DNA from: Chryseobacterium sp. RU37D
GTDB lineage: Bacteria; Bacteroidota; Bacteroidia; Flavobacteriales; Weeksellaceae
Length of the DNA stretch: 64,000 nucleotides
Assembly: GCF_900156075.1 (NCBI RefSeq)
Contig: NZ_FTMM01000001.1
Span: 124,001 to 188,000 of the forward strand
Direction of reading: 5' to 3'
Below are positions 7,581 through 16,923 of the stretch, piece after piece (the stretch's first letter is position 1; each line of letters begins with the position of its first letter). The position numbers and the translations under genes are program-made. The notes beneath the pieces are model-generated. The model saw only the letters and a list, made by a program, of their open reading frames with translations. It was not told the origin of the DNA and did no database searches.

Positions 7581-8258
7581 ATGTCCATTAAATTTTTAGC
7601 CGAAGACGACAGACCCAGAGAAAAATTTTTACTGAAAGGCAAGAATTCGTTATCGGATTCTGAATTACTGGCCATTATCATGGGAAGCGGAAGCAGGGAC
7701 GAAACGGCTGTGGAATTGGCAAGAAGAATCTTAACTTCCGTGAACAACAATTGGCATCAGCTGAGTCTGCTTTCGATTAAAGATTTAATGAAATTTAAAG
7801 GAGTAGGAGAAGTAAAGGCGATCTCAATTACAACCGCTTTGGAAATCGGAAGAAGAAGGGCAAGCCAGGAAATCCCGGAAAAGCCTGTTATTTCTAACAG
7901 TCATAATGCGTATCAGATTTTCAGGAATCATTTATCAGATTTGAGGACGGAAGAATTCTGGGCTGTTTTCCTCAATCAAAGTAACAGGGTTATTCATTTA
8001 GCACAGCTTACACAGGGCGGAATTAACCAATCCATTGTTGATATAAGGGTTTTGTTTAAAACCGCTTTAGACCACTATTCAACCGGAATCGTTATTGCTC
8101 ACAATCACCCTTCGGGAAACTTGAAGGCGAGCCGCGAAGATATTGAAATTACCCAGAAAATAAAAGAAGCCGGAAAACTTCTGAATATTCAGCTGTTGGA
8201 TCACCTGATTATCACTCAGAATTCATATTTTAGTTTTTCAGACGACGGATTGCTATGA
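7581..8258 (+). CDS. radC: RadC-family JAMM/MPN protein
   Basis: A 225-residue protein historically called DNA repair protein RadC, though a direct repair role is doubtful. An N-terminal UPF0758 segment is followed by a helix-hairpin-helix (FKGVGEVKA, about 72-80). The C-terminal JAMM metal-binding domain has HNHPSG with His174 and His176 and the downstream Asp at 187 (SREDIE). All residues needed for a zinc site are present. Its stop codon overlaps the start of the next gene by 4 nt, so the two are translationally coupled. Confidence 0.93.
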   Translation: MSIKFLAEDDRPREKFLLKGKNSLSDSELLAIIMGSGSRDETAVELARRILTSVNNNWHQLSLLSIKDLMKFKGVGEVKAISITTALEIGRRRASQEIPEKPVISNSHNAYQIFRNHLSDLRTEEFWAVFLNQSNRVIHLAQLTQGGINQSIVDIRVLFKTALDHYSTGIVIAHNHPSGNLKASREDIEITQKIKEAGKLLNIQLLDHLIITQNSYFSFSDDGLL

Positions 8259-9148
8259 TTAGAAGATTGAAATACAACGAAATTGATTTCGAAAAATATA
8301 CAGATTGTTTGGAAAATTCTGAGCAGAGAAAGTATTCTGCCACAAAGCTTTTTTTAGACATCACTTCCGACAAGCAATGGGAACTACTGGTTTATGGAGA
8401 TTATGAGGCTGTGATGCCGGTTGCTTTTATAAAAAGAATAGGAATTAAACTTGTTATCAATCCTAAACTCTGTCAGCAATTGGGAGTTTTTTCAAAGACG
8501 GATAATATTGAAATAAATGATCGGTTTTTACAATTTTTTCGAGAAAAATACAATATCTGGTATTATGCTTTTAATGATAGAAATAAATTTTCAGAACCGT
8601 TACAACTTCGAAAAAATTTTCTAATTTATCCTGAAAAATATGAAACAGTACGCCAGAAATATTCTCCAAAAAGAAAAAGAAAACTAAGGCTAGACGAAGA
8701 GGTTTCCACCCATTCCAAAATCATGGAAACCAAAATAAAAGATGCGGAAACTTTTATATCAGCCAATTTCATAGGAGCCAAAGATAATAACGATAAAGCT
8801 CATTTTTTAGAAATATTTACTAACCTGGAAAATTCAGGGCATTTGAAAATCGTAGCTTTTGTTTATAAAGAGAAAATTATTAATACCATTGCCGTGTTTT
8901 TTGATGAAAAGACAGTGGCACTTTTAGGCACTTTTAACGATAAAGATTATGTGAAGCTTTCCGGTGCTTCTACTATTATAGATCATGTCATTGCACAGAA
9001 TATAGCACAGAAAATCTTTGATTTTGAAGGAAGTGAGGTTCCTGCGATTGAAGAATTTTTCAGAGGATTTCGTCCTGAGCTGAAAATGTATCCGGTCATC
9101 GCAAATTCTAAAAAAGATGTCATCAGAAAGACTTTAAAATTGTTCTGA
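8255..9148 (+). CDS. GNAT/FemAB-like acyltransferase-fold protein
   Basis: A 297-residue cytoplasmic protein. The C-terminal half has the FemAB/GNAT-like (Acetyltransf_6) pattern: a beta strand with KEKIINTIAVFF, then LGTFND, a helix with ASTIIDHVIAQN, and finally FDFEGSEVPAIEEFFRGF. That FDFEGS...EFFRGFRPE ending is common in Bacteroidetes proteins of this fold, some of which transfer amino acids to cell-wall or lipid acceptors. No substrate can be assigned. The ATG overlaps the radC stop (ATGA), pointing to a shared transcript. It converges with the FkbM gene, with only one nt between the stops. Confidence 0.6.
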   Translation: MIRRLKYNEIDFEKYTDCLENSEQRKYSATKLFLDITSDKQWELLVYGDYEAVMPVAFIKRIGIKLVINPKLCQQLGVFSKTDNIEINDRFLQFFREKYNIWYYAFNDRNKFSEPLQLRKNFLIYPEKYETVRQKYSPKRKRKLRLDEEVSTHSKIMETKIKDAETFISANFIGAKDNNDKAHFLEIFTNLENSGHLKIVAFVYKEKIINTIAVFFDEKTVALLGTFNDKDYVKLSGASTIIDHVIAQNIAQKIFDFEGSEVPAIEEFFRGFRPELKMYPVIANSKKDVIRKTLKLF

Positions 9149-9149
9149 T

Positions 9150-9959
9150 TTAATGTTTTTTGCTGACAAACAGCACCGCATTTTTATTAAGTTTTATTGT
9201 AAAACCAAAAGGCTCCAGATCTTTGTTCAGGCGTTCTTGGGTGTAGTCTTGATGAATTTCAATAATGATATTTTCTACTTTTTCCAGCCATGAATTGTTT
9301 TTTCTTAAAAGCTCAACTTCTCCGCCTTCTATATCGATTTTAAGTAAATTTATTTCATTTAATTTGTATTCTTTCATTAAATTTTCAACGGAAATAGCCT
9401 TAATTTCAATGCCGGAGTCAGAAATTCTCTGATTATAAGAAAGTTCTTCACCTCCGAAATTCACCGTTCCGTTTTCAAAATAAATAGCAGCATTCACACA
9501 TTCAATGTTTTCGAATGAAGATGTATTTTCCTTCAATAAAAGGAAGTTTTCAGGAGAAGCTTCTACGGCAATGATTTTTGCATCCGGATATTTCAGACTC
9601 AGATAAATGGAAGTCAGACCGATATGCGCGCCCAGATCAACAATCACTTTTGGTTTGTCCTCAAGAAAATTTAAATGCCGATCATACGTTTTCTTCCAGA
9701 ATACTTCGTAAAAAATATCAATATCTCCTTTAAAAGTCCTCAGATAAAGAGCAAATTTTCTCTGATTTTTTGTGAAATGATAAACAAAGGTTTCGTCATT
9801 GCTCAGATCAAGTTTATTTTGTTTAAATTTTGAACTGTATCTTTTAGAATTAACAATAAAAGCAATAAATGTTTTGATATTACTACTCATTTTACCGTTA
9901 AAAGACAGTTTTGATATATAATTTTTGAAAGACACTTCTGTTTTATTTAGCAGCTGCAA
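9150..9959 (-). CDS. FkbM-family SAM-dependent methyltransferase
   Basis: A 269-residue protein with the FkbM methyltransferase domain in its C-terminal two thirds. SAM motif I is VIVDLGAHIG (105-114), the acidic end of strand 2 is IAVEASPEN, and the family-typical LLKIDIEGGE is at 205-214. FkbM enzymes O-methylate sugars or polyketides. Residues 1-90 are Lys-rich and less conserved. The gene stands alone between two plus-strand genes. No glycosyltransferase neighbours are present to name the substrate. Confidence 0.85.
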   Translation of the reverse strand: MQLLNKTEVSFKNYISKLSFNGKMSSNIKTFIAFIVNSKRYSSKFKQNKLDLSNDETFVYHFTKNQRKFALYLRTFKGDIDIFYEVFWKKTYDRHLNFLEDKPKVIVDLGAHIGLTSIYLSLKYPDAKIIAVEASPENFLLLKENTSSFENIECVNAAIYFENGTVNFGGEELSYNQRISDSGIEIKAISVENLMKEYKLNEINLLKIDIEGGEVELLRKNNSWLEKVENIIIEIHQDYTQERLNKDLEPFGFTIKLNKNAVLFVSKKH

Positions 9960-10069
9960 ATTAATACTATTTATGCTGATTGGAAAGAATATTTGATGCT
10001 AAAAATAAATTTTAAGGTTCTGTAGCAAGAATTGATGAAAAACATATTCAAAAACTACTAAATAATTAG

Positions 10070-10077
10070 TAATTTTG
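10070..10077 (+). promoter_or_regulatory. -7 element of the next gene; overlaps a false TTG start
   Basis: TAATTTTG (TAnnTTTG) ends 12 nt before the ATG at 10090. A TTG start codon at 10075 falls inside this box, so the true start is more likely 10090. Confidence 0.45.
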
Positions 10078-10089
10078 CTACCTCAAATT

Positions 10090-10602
10090 ATGACAAATTT
10101 TTCAGAATATTTGCCCTATGCATTTGCATTGATCATCACGATACCATTTTTGGTTTTGGTGAGACAATTTATATTCACTTTTATTAAACTTAAAGAGCAG
10201 GAAATCAGGCTTCTTTCTGTAAAATCAAATGCTGAAAACAAAACGCAGTCTTATGAAAGAATGGTTCTTTTTCTGGAAAGGATAAAGCCATTCAATCTCG
10301 TCCAAAGATTTGATAAAGGCCTTGCGGTTCATGAGTTTATCTTCTTGACGGAAAAATCCATCAATGAAGAGTTTGAGTACAATTCTTCCCAGCAGCTTTA
10401 TTTAACAAAAAATTCATGGAAAAATATAGTAGATTCCAAAAACGCTATAATAGATTTGTTTCACTCAACTTATGAAGGGTTAAAAGGCAACGCGAGTCTG
10501 GAAGAATTTAAAACAATTTTCATTATGAACTATATGAATGGTGAAGACTATATTTCAGCTACCATAGAAGATTTAAGAAGAGAAATTATAATAATAGCTT
10601 AA
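10090..10602 (+). CDS. Conserved flavobacterial membrane-anchored protein upstream of ppa
   Basis: A 170-residue protein not recognised by function. Residues about 9-30 form one transmembrane helix (YAFALIITIPFLVLVRQFIF). The rest is soluble, charged and mostly helical, with a short coiled stretch (KLKEQEIRLLSVKSNAE) right after the membrane. It ends 22 nt before ppa, so the two are probably one transcript. From memory, a homologue commonly sits before inorganic pyrophosphatase in flavobacteria. ATG 10090 was chosen over TTG 10075 because the latter is inside the -7 box. Confidence 0.75.
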   Translation: MTNFSEYLPYAFALIITIPFLVLVRQFIFTFIKLKEQEIRLLSVKSNAENKTQSYERMVLFLERIKPFNLVQRFDKGLAVHEFIFLTEKSINEEFEYNSSQQLYLTKNSWKNIVDSKNAIIDLFHSTYEGLKGNASLEEFKTIFIMNYMNGEDYISATIEDLRREIIIIA

Positions 10603-10624
10603 CTAAAAAAATAAATTTAAAATA

Positions 10625-11236
10625 ATGATTCCAAATTTTAAAGCACATCCATGGCACGGGATTTCTGCAGGAGAAGATGCGCCAAATGTTGTAAATGTTT
10701 TCGTGGAGATCGTTCCTTCAGACACTATTAAATACGAAGTAGATAAAGAAACAGGATTTTTGAAAGTAGACAGACCTCAGAAATTCTCAAATATTATCCC
10801 TGCATTGTACGGTTTTGTTCCAAGAACATATTGTGACACTGCTGTAATGAATCTCGCTGTTGAAAGAGGGGCAAACGACGTTACTATGGGTGATCATGAC
10901 CCTTTGGATATCTGTGTATTAAGCTCGCACAATATTCACGCAGGAGGATTGCTGATGGAAGCTATTCCTATTGGCGGTTTTAAAATGATTGATGGGGGAG
11001 AAGCTGATGATAAAATCGTAGCTGTAATGATCGGTGACCACGCTTTCGGACACTTCAGAGATATTTCAGAATTACCTGAGGCAGAAGTGAAACGATTAAT
11101 GCACTATTTTCTTACGTATAAAAACTTACCGGACGAGCCTGCAAAATGTAGAATTCAGGAGGTTTACGGTGCAGAACACGCTAAAAAAGTGATTAAGGCG
11201 TCTCAGGAAGATTACTCAAATAAATACGGAGGATAA
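10625..11236 (+). CDS. ppa: Soluble inorganic pyrophosphatase, family I
   Basis: A 203-residue cytoplasmic enzyme that hydrolyses pyrophosphate to two phosphates, pulling biosynthetic reactions forward. The family I signature DHDPLDICV is at 90-98, giving metal-binding Asp 90, 92 and 95. The substrate-site region PALYGFVPRTYC and later DHAFGHF also match. Length is slightly above the usual bacterial 175-180, as seen in Bacteroidetes. It ends at a strong terminator. A membrane-bound pyrophosphatase gene follows about 445 nt downstream, so the cell has both energy-wasting and energy-conserving routes. Confidence 0.95.
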   Translation: MIPNFKAHPWHGISAGEDAPNVVNVFVEIVPSDTIKYEVDKETGFLKVDRPQKFSNIIPALYGFVPRTYCDTAVMNLAVERGANDVTMGDHDPLDICVLSSHNIHAGGLLMEAIPIGGFKMIDGGEADDKIVAVMIGDHAFGHFRDISELPEAEVKRLMHYFLTYKNLPDEPAKCRIQEVYGAEHAKKVIKASQEDYSNKYGG

Positions 11237-11262
11237 AATTCTCTTTATTGAAGATAAAAATT

Positions 11263-11295
11263 AAGGATAAATGATTTTTCATTTGTCCTTTTTTG
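11263..11295 (+). terminator. Intrinsic terminator of ppa
   Basis: Stem AGGATAAATG / CATTTGTCCT with an ATTTTT loop, followed by TTTTTG and more T. Confidence 0.8.
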
Positions 11296-11300
11296 TTTTT

Positions 11301-11389
11301 AGAAGCTTTTCCCGCTTTTCATTACAATTCCTCATTACGACGAGGCTGCGCCGCTCCATTGCGGGATTTTTCATTGCAATCGGGGCTAG
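11301..11389 (-). repeat. Dispersed flavobacterial hairpin element, copy 3 (inverted)
   Basis: On the plus strand it reads AGAAGCTTTTCCCGCTTTTC, ATTACAATT, a GC-rich variable hairpin (GACGAGGCTGCGCCGCTCC and following), then TTTCATTGCAATCGGGGCTA. This is the reverse complement of the frame seen at 27527-27622 (TAGCCTCGATAGGAATGACA ... GGGAAAAAGCTCCTA). It lies directly after the ppa terminator. Confidence 0.6.
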
Positions 11390-11680
11390 GGTGACAGTTT
11401 TGGTGGCTTCGAGAGCCTCAACCATCATTGAACGGCGGTCTTTTCATCAAATAGGAACGTGCTTTAGCTTATTTAATTAATAAAAAATAAATTGGCTTTA
11501 GTCGAACTTATTAATATATTTCTATTAATCAAAATAACATTAAACCTAAAACTTTAAACTTTAAATCGTCTTTGATTAACCGTTTAACCAATAGCTTTTA
11601 AATAGTTATAAATATTTTTCGTTAGTTTCATGAGAATTATTCATTATATTTAATTCTCTATTACCAAAAAATATTAAACT
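11390..11680. other. Non-coding region upstream of hppA
   Basis: The first 80 nt are GC-richer and contain GTGGCTTCGAGAGCCTCAAC, a phrase of a kind seen in other Chryseobacterium intergenic regions (from memory). The remaining 200 nt are very AT-rich, with the repetitive phrase AAACTTTAAACTTTAAA. A hairpin GAGAATTA / TAATTCTC lies just before the hppA start. No convincing -7/-33 pair and no coding frame were found. The open frame 11271-11480 is the repeat read through. Confidence 0.4.
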
Positions 11681-14410
11681 ATGGATCTATTTACGTTAGT
11701 ACCAATTTTCGGTGTTGTTGCATTACTTTACACTTTTCTCCAGAGCAACTGGGTAAGTAAGCAGGATGCCGGAAATGATAAAATGAAACTTATTAGCGGG
11801 CATATCGCTGACGGTGCAATGGCCTTTCTAAAAGCCGAGTACAAGATTTTAACCTATTTCGTAGTTATTGTGGCCATTCTTTTAGCAGTGATGGGAATGA
11901 GCAATGCCAATTCACACTGGACGATAGGTATTGCTTTTGTGGTAGGAGCTATTTTCTCTGCATTGGCCGGTTTTATCGGGATGAAAATCGCTACAAAAGC
12001 CAATGTAAGAACAGCAGAAGCTGCAAAAACCTCGCTTTCAAAAGCGCTTAAAGTTTCTTTTACCGGAGGCTCCGTGATGGGAATGGGAGTTGCCGGGCTG
12101 GCCGTTTTAGGATTAGGAACACTTTTTATCATTATCAGGCAAATCTTCGCCCCAGATGCTCCGGTAGATTCCCACGAAATGGAAAGAACCATTGAGATCC
12201 TTACCGGTTTTTCTTTGGGCGCAGAATCCATTGCATTATTTGCAAGAGTGGGTGGAGGAATTTATACAAAGGCCGCAGATGTAGGGGCTGACCTTGTAGG
12301 AAAAGTAGAAGCCGGAATCCCGGAGGATGATCCCCGAAATCCGGCTACCATTGCCGATAACGTAGGGGATAACGTGGGAGACGTTGCAGGAATGGGTGCC
12401 GACCTTTTCGGTTCTTATGTGGCGACTGTTTTAGCTACAATGGTATTGGGAAGGGAAACCATTTCCGAAGATTCTTTCGGTGGTTTTGCCCCGATTCTTT
12501 TACCCATGCTTATTGCGGGAACAGGAATTATTTTCTCCATTATCGGAACTTTATTTGTCAGAATCAATGATAATGAAGACTCTTCCACATCTAGCGTACA
12601 AAATGCTTTAAACCTTGGAAACTGGGGAAGCATTGTTATTACAGCTATAGCTTCTTATTTTTTGGTAACTTATATTTTGCCTGAGAAAATGGTTCTCAGA
12701 GGTCACGAATTCACAAAAATGGGTGTCTTCGGGGCTATAATGGTAGGATTGGTAGTGGGTACTTTAATGAGTATCATCACAGAATATTATACAGCAATAG
12801 GTAAAAGGCCGGTTTCAAGTATTGTAAGACAATCTTCTACAGGCCATGCCACCAATATCATTGGCGGACTTTCCGTGGGAATGGAATCGACATTACTCCC
12901 GATTATTGTTTTGGCAGGCGGGATTTACGGATCCTATCTTTGTGCCGGATTATACGGAGTAGCCATTGCAGCAGCCGGAATGATGGCCACAACTGCAATG
13001 CAGCTGGCAATAGACGCGTTCGGCCCAATTGCAGATAATGCAGGAGGTATTGCAGAAATGAGCGAATTACCAAAAGAAGTCCGGGAAAAAACAGATATTT
13101 TAGATGCCGTTGGAAATACTACCGCCGCTACGGGTAAAGGGTTTGCAATTGCTTCTGCCGCGCTTACGGCATTAGCTTTATTTGCCGCATTTGTAGGTAT
13201 TGCAGGTATCGATGGAATTGATATTTACAGAGCTGATGTCCTGGCCGGATTATTTGTTGGCGGGATGATCCCATTTATATTTTCATCTTTGGCTATTACT
13301 GCGGTAGGACAGGCTGCAATGGCCATGGTAGAGGAAGTACGAAGACAGTTCCGTGAGATCCCAGGGATTTTGGAAGGAAAGGCACAGCCTGAATACGAAA
13401 AATGTGTAGCCATTTCCACAGACGCTTCCATTAGAAAAATGATGCTTCCTGGAGCAATTGCCATTATTTCACCCTTATTGATCGGGTTTATTTTCGGGCC
13501 TGAAGTTTTAGGAGGATTTCTTGCCGGAGCCACGGTAAGTGGTGTTTTAATGGGAATGTTCCAGAACAACGCAGGTGGAGCTTGGGATAATGCTAAAAAA
13601 TCATTTGAAAAAGGAGTTGATATCAATGGGAAAACCTATTATAAGGGTTCAGAACCTCATAAGGCCTCAGTGACAGGGGATACTGTGGGTGATCCTTTCA
13701 AGGATACTTCCGGGCCTTCCATGAATATTTTAATTAAATTAATGTCAATTGTTTCCTTAGTTATTGCCCCAACTTTAGCAATACTGCATAAAGATAAGAT
13801 AGAAGCCAACAGACAAGCAAAAATTGAAGCGCTGACCGGAGTTTCGGGGGTAAAAAGTACTGTAGTAACTACAGATTTAATGGAGTTAGGTCATAATGAT
13901 ATAAAAGGACGTTTGAACGAAAGCGGAGATTTTGTCTATGACACCGGAAATATCAAGGAAGTGGAATTGAAAGGCGGAAAGAAAATTTCTATTGGTGAAG
14001 GAAGTCAGTTATATCAATTATATAATTCAGTTAAAAATAAAGATCAGAAAATTTTGAATCCTAATAGTTGGTATACTATTGAAAACCTTTATTTTCAGAC
14101 AGGTTCCAGTGATTTAAGACCTGGTTCGGAAGTTCAGCTCTTAAATCTTGTTGAAATTTTAAACGCTTATCCTGATTTAAAGATAAAGCTGGGAGGCTAT
14201 ACAGACAATACCGGAAACGAAGAAAGCAACCAAAAGCTTTCAAACCTAAGGGCTCAAACCACAAAACTGAAGTTATTGGAATTGGGTATCGCGGGTGATC
14301 GTGTAGAGGCGGAAGGATACGGCTCTCAATATCCTGTCTGTCCGGAAAATGACACCAATGAATGTAAAGCGAAAAACAGAAGAATTGATGTAAGAGTTTT
14401 AAGCCTTTAA
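11681..14410 (+). CDS. hppA: Membrane-bound pyrophosphatase fused to an OmpA-like domain
   Basis: A 909-residue inner-membrane ion pump that couples pyrophosphate hydrolysis to Na+ or H+ export. The membrane core (residues 1 to about 700, some 16 helices) has the substrate site [19 protein letters not shown] (200-218), [17 protein letters not shown] (227-242), and [10 protein letters not shown] (478-487). Alanine after GNTT marks the K+-dependent subfamily, most of whose members pump Na+. After a variable segment, residues 797-909 form an OmpA-like domain with [17 protein letters not shown] and NRRIDVRV. OmpA domains bind peptidoglycan in the periplasm, so the C-terminus is probably outside. 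The extension is unusual against the usual 670-800 residues of the family. A terminator follows. Confidence 0.95.
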   Translation: MDLFTLVPIFGVVALLYTFLQSNWVSKQDAGNDKMKLISGHIADGAMAFLKAEYKILTYFVVIVAILLAVMGMSNANSHWTIGIAFVVGAIFSALAGFIGMKIATKANVRTAEAAKTSLSKALKVSFTGGSVMGMGVAGLAVLGLGTLFIIIRQIFAPDAPVDSHEMERTIEILTGFSLGAESIALFARVGGGIYTKAADVGADLVGKVEAGIPEDDPRNPATIADNVGDNVGDVAGMGADLFGSYVATVLATMVLGRETISEDSFGGFAPILLPMLIAGTGIIFSIIGTLFVRINDNEDSSTSSVQNALNLGNWGSIVITAIASYFLVTYILPEKMVLRGHEFTKMGVFGAIMVGLVVGTLMSIITEYYTAIGKRPVSSIVRQSSTGHATNIIGGLSVGMESTLLPIIVLAGGIYGSYLCAGLYGVAIAAAGMMATTAMQLAIDAFGPIADNAGGIAEMSELPKEVREKTDILDAVGNTTAATGKGFAIASAALTALALFAAFVGIAGIDGIDIYRADVLAGLFVGGMIPFIFSSLAITAVGQAAMAMVEEVRRQFREIPGILEGKAQPEYEKCVAISTDASIRKMMLPGAIAIISPLLIGFIFGPEVLGGFLAGATVSGVLMGMFQNNAGGAWDNAKKSFEKGVDINGKTYYKGSEPHKASVTGDTVGDPFKDTSGPSMNILIKLMSIVSLVIAPTLAILHKDKIEANRQAKIEALTGVSGVKSTVVTTDLMELGHNDIKGRLNESGDFVYDTGNIKEVELKGGKKISIGEGSQLYQLYNSVKNKDQKILNPNSWYTIENLYFQTGSSDLRPGSEVQLLNLVEILNAYPDLKIKLGGYTDNTGNEESNQKLSNLRAQTTKLKLLELGIAGDRVEAEGYGSQYPVCPENDTNECKAKNRRIDVRVLSL

Positions 14411-14427
14411 TCAATTTTAAAATATAT

Positions 14428-14455
14428 AAGCACTGCCTTGGCGGTGCTTTTTTTA
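14428..14455 (+). terminator. Intrinsic terminator of hppA
   Basis: Stem AGCACTGCC / GGCGGTGCT with a TT loop and a run of seven T. Confidence 0.85.
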
Positions 14456-14571
14456 TTGAAACTGATAACACAAATATTTTCTCGAACAAACACAAATCAT
14501 CTGTTCAATCTGCCAAATCTGCGAAGGAAAATAGTAAGAGATTGCTTCGTCACTACGTTCCTTGTAAGACC

Positions 14572-15711
14572 TCAAAGATTCTTCCTTAAATGATTCAAGG
14601 CATCAATAATCAAATCATCATTTTTCGCAAAGCTAAAACGTACATAATCAGAATTTTGTCTTGAATTATAAAAAGCAGATAAAGGGAGACAGGATACTTT
14701 TTTATCAACGGTAAGCCATTTTGAAAACTCAACGTCTGTCATGGTTTTAGAGATGTTTCTGAAATTAACCACTTGGAAAACAGCTCCTTCAGCCTTATTT
14801 TCAGTGACGAACGGTGTTTCTTTAATCAGATCATTAAAAAGGTCACGCTTTTTCTGCATTAGAATATGATTTTCAGAAGATTCAAAAACTTCCAGATATT
14901 TTGCCAATGCATATTGACATGGAGAATTCGCGCTGTACGAGATATACTGCTGGTGACAGCGGAATTTTGAAGTTAAATCCGGCGGAGTCAATAAATATCC
15001 GACCTTCCAACCGGTCGTGTGAAACATTTTCCCGAAAGAAAAAATGCAGAATGTTCTTTTCTTTAGTTCCGGATGGAGAAATGAGCTGAAATGATCAATA
15101 CCATCATAGCAATAAGTATCATAAATTTCCTCCGAAATCAAATAAATTTCCTGGCTTTTTATTAATTCATAAAGTCGGTCCCAATCATTTTTTGACCAGA
15201 TTTTACCCGTTGGATTTTGAGGAGAATTGACAATAATGGCTTTTGTTTTTTCAGAAATACAATTTTGAAGTTTATCCCAGTTTATATTAAAATCATTATC
15301 AAGATCATAATATACAGGAATACCACCATTTAAAAACACCGAAGGCCCATAAGTATAATAAGAAGGCTGGATGATAATAACTTCATCTCCTTGATTCAGA
15401 ATACATTTCAATGAGGTATATAAAGCAAAAGTTGCACAGGGAACAATGGTTACTTCATTTTCCAGAAGCTTAATGCTATTTATTCTTTTAAGGTTAAACC
15501 TAATGACATTCTCAATCAGCAATGGATTTCCTGCAAGTGGCTCATAATGATGGTTTTTAAGGTCTGCAGATTCTTTTAAATACACTCTGAGGCGCTCATC
15601 AATATCAAAATCCGGGATACCGAGTGACAGGTCAAAACTATTGTGTTTCGCCGCCAACTCAGACATATCCGTGAAAAATGAGTAATGACTGAATCCGTAA
15701 ATATTATTCAT
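14572..15711 (-). CDS. PLP-dependent class I/II aminotransferase (methionine aminotransferase-like)
   Basis: A 379-residue cytoplasmic aminotransferase of fold type I. The PLP lysine is Lys228 in SFGKMFHTTGWKVGY. The NSPQNPTGK motif (162-170), the SEEIYDTY segment (193-200) and YGPSV are all present. The SFGKxFHxTGWKxGY form is typical of the YbdL / kynurenine aminotransferase-like group, which in Bacteroidetes is named methionine aminotransferase and takes part in methionine salvage or 2-oxo acid exchange. Substrate choice is inferred from the subgroup. Single gene; the M28 peptidase gene is divergent upstream. Confidence 0.88.
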   Translation of the reverse strand: MNNIYGFSHYSFFTDMSELAAKHNSFDLSLGIPDFDIDERLRVYLKESADLKNHHYEPLAGNPLLIENVIRFNLKRINSIKLLENEVTIVPCATFALYTSLKCILNQGDEVIIIQPSYYTYGPSVFLNGGIPVYYDLDNDFNINWDKLQNCISEKTKAIIVNSPQNPTGKIWSKNDWDRLYELIKSQEIYLISEEIYDTYCYDGIDHFSSFLHPELKKRTFCIFSFGKMFHTTGWKVGYLLTPPDLTSKFRCHQQYISYSANSPCQYALAKYLEVFESSENHILMQKKRDLFNDLIKETPFVTENKAEGAVFQVVNFRNISKTMTDVEFSKWLTVDKKVSCLPLSAFYNSRQNSDYVRFSFAKNDDLIIDALNHLRKNL

Positions 15712-15798
15712 CCCGTTGCATTTAATTCAAATATAAGAAAAATACACATCCATTAAAGATTAAATAAATTTTGTTATTTTTAAGCAAATTATTTTATA

Positions 15799-16845
15799 AT
15801 GAAAAGACTATTTATTCCGCTACTTTCAATTGCTATGCTGGCAAGCTGTGGAACGGCAAGAACGTTTACCGATACATCTTCACCACAATTTGCATCCAAC
15901 GTAAAAGGTGACAAAGAGTTTCTTTCTGCCTACAGAGAGATTAAAGCTGATGATCTAAAGAAAAACCTATACGTAATTGCTTCAGATGAAATGGGAGGAA
16001 GAGATACGGGCAGCCCTGGCCAGAAAAAAGCAGGAGAATACATGATAAACTATTATAAAAGCCTCGGAGTTTCTTATCCGAAAGCTTTAGGTTCTTATTA
16101 TCAAAAAGTTCCGGCAGATTATATGAAGCAGAGGGGTGGAAGTAATCTTCCTGATTCCGAAAATATTCTGGCCTTCATTGAAGGAAGTGAGAAACCTGAG
16201 GAAATCATAGTAATTTCTGGGCATTACGATCATGTGGGAACAAAAGACGGAGTAGTATACAATGGAGCTGACGATGATGGAAGCGGAACGGTTGCCGTCA
16301 TGGAAATCGCAAAGGCATTTCAGGCCGCGAAAAAATCAGGAAACGGACCTAAAAGATCAATACTTTTCCTTCATGTAACGGGTGAAGAGCATGGCTTATT
16401 CGGGTCTGAATATTATACCGATAATCCTGTTTTTCCTTTAGCAAATACGGTGGTAGACCTGAATATTGACATGATCGGTCGTGATGATCCGGAAAACAGA
16501 GGAAAGCAGTATGTGTATGTCATTGGTTCTGAAATGTTAAGCTCTCAATTAAAAGTTATCAACGAAGCAGCAAATAAAAGAACGAATAATCTGGAACTAA
16601 ATTACAAATATGATGATCCCAACGATCCTCAGAGATTGTATTACAGATCAGACCACTACAATTTTGCAAAAAATAATATTCCGGTAGCATTTTTCTTTGA
16701 CGGCATTCATGAAGATTATCATAAGCCTACAGATGATGTGGAAAAAATAGATTATGCATTACTGGCAAAAAGAACCCAGCTTGTTTTCGCAACTGCCTGG
16801 GAACTGGCTAACAGGAAGGATAGAATTGTTGTAGATCAGAAATAA
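15799..16845 (+). CDS. M28-family zinc aminopeptidase lipoprotein
   Basis: A 348-residue envelope lipoprotein. The signal peptide ends in the lipobox LASC with Cys17. The M28 peptidase domain has the zinc ligands in GHYDHVG (His142), NGADDDGSG (about Asp158), the catalytic GEEHG (Glu196-Glu197), NIDMIGRDD (Asp224) and HEDYHKPTDD near the C-terminus. Such enzymes remove N-terminal residues from peptides outside the cytoplasm and probably feed amino-acid uptake. The gene is monocistronic, with a weak hairpin after it. All catalytic residues appear intact. Confidence 0.93.
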   Translation: MKRLFIPLLSIAMLASCGTARTFTDTSSPQFASNVKGDKEFLSAYREIKADDLKKNLYVIASDEMGGRDTGSPGQKKAGEYMINYYKSLGVSYPKALGSYYQKVPADYMKQRGGSNLPDSENILAFIEGSEKPEEIIVISGHYDHVGTKDGVVYNGADDDGSGTVAVMEIAKAFQAAKKSGNGPKRSILFLHVTGEEHGLFGSEYYTDNPVFPLANTVVDLNIDMIGRDDPENRGKQYVYVIGSEMLSSQLKVINEAANKRTNNLELNYKYDDPNDPQRLYYRSDHYNFAKNNIPVAFFFDGIHEDYHKPTDDVEKIDYALLAKRTQLVFATAWELANRKDRIVVDQK

Positions 16846-16868
16846 TTAATAATATTTATATGAATTTT

Positions 16869-16905
16869 AAGGGCAAATTTTTAAATGAGCTGTTTGTCTT
16901 TTTAT
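16869..16905 (+). terminator. Weak terminator-like hairpin after the M28 gene
   Basis: AGGGCAAA and TTTGTCTT can pair (one G-T) across an AT-rich loop, followed by a short T run. Confidence 0.3.
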
Positions 16906-16923
16906 ATTTAAAATAAATTAAAA

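Noticed and set aside
11271-11480. 69-residue plus-strand frame after ppa
   Set aside because: It starts inside the ppa terminator and translates repeat copy 3 and the adjoining repeat phrase.
13225-13626. Long minus-strand frames inside hppA, pdhC and uvrA
   Set aside because: They are antisense shadows of strongly conserved genes, with Pro/Ser-rich translations typical of such shadows.
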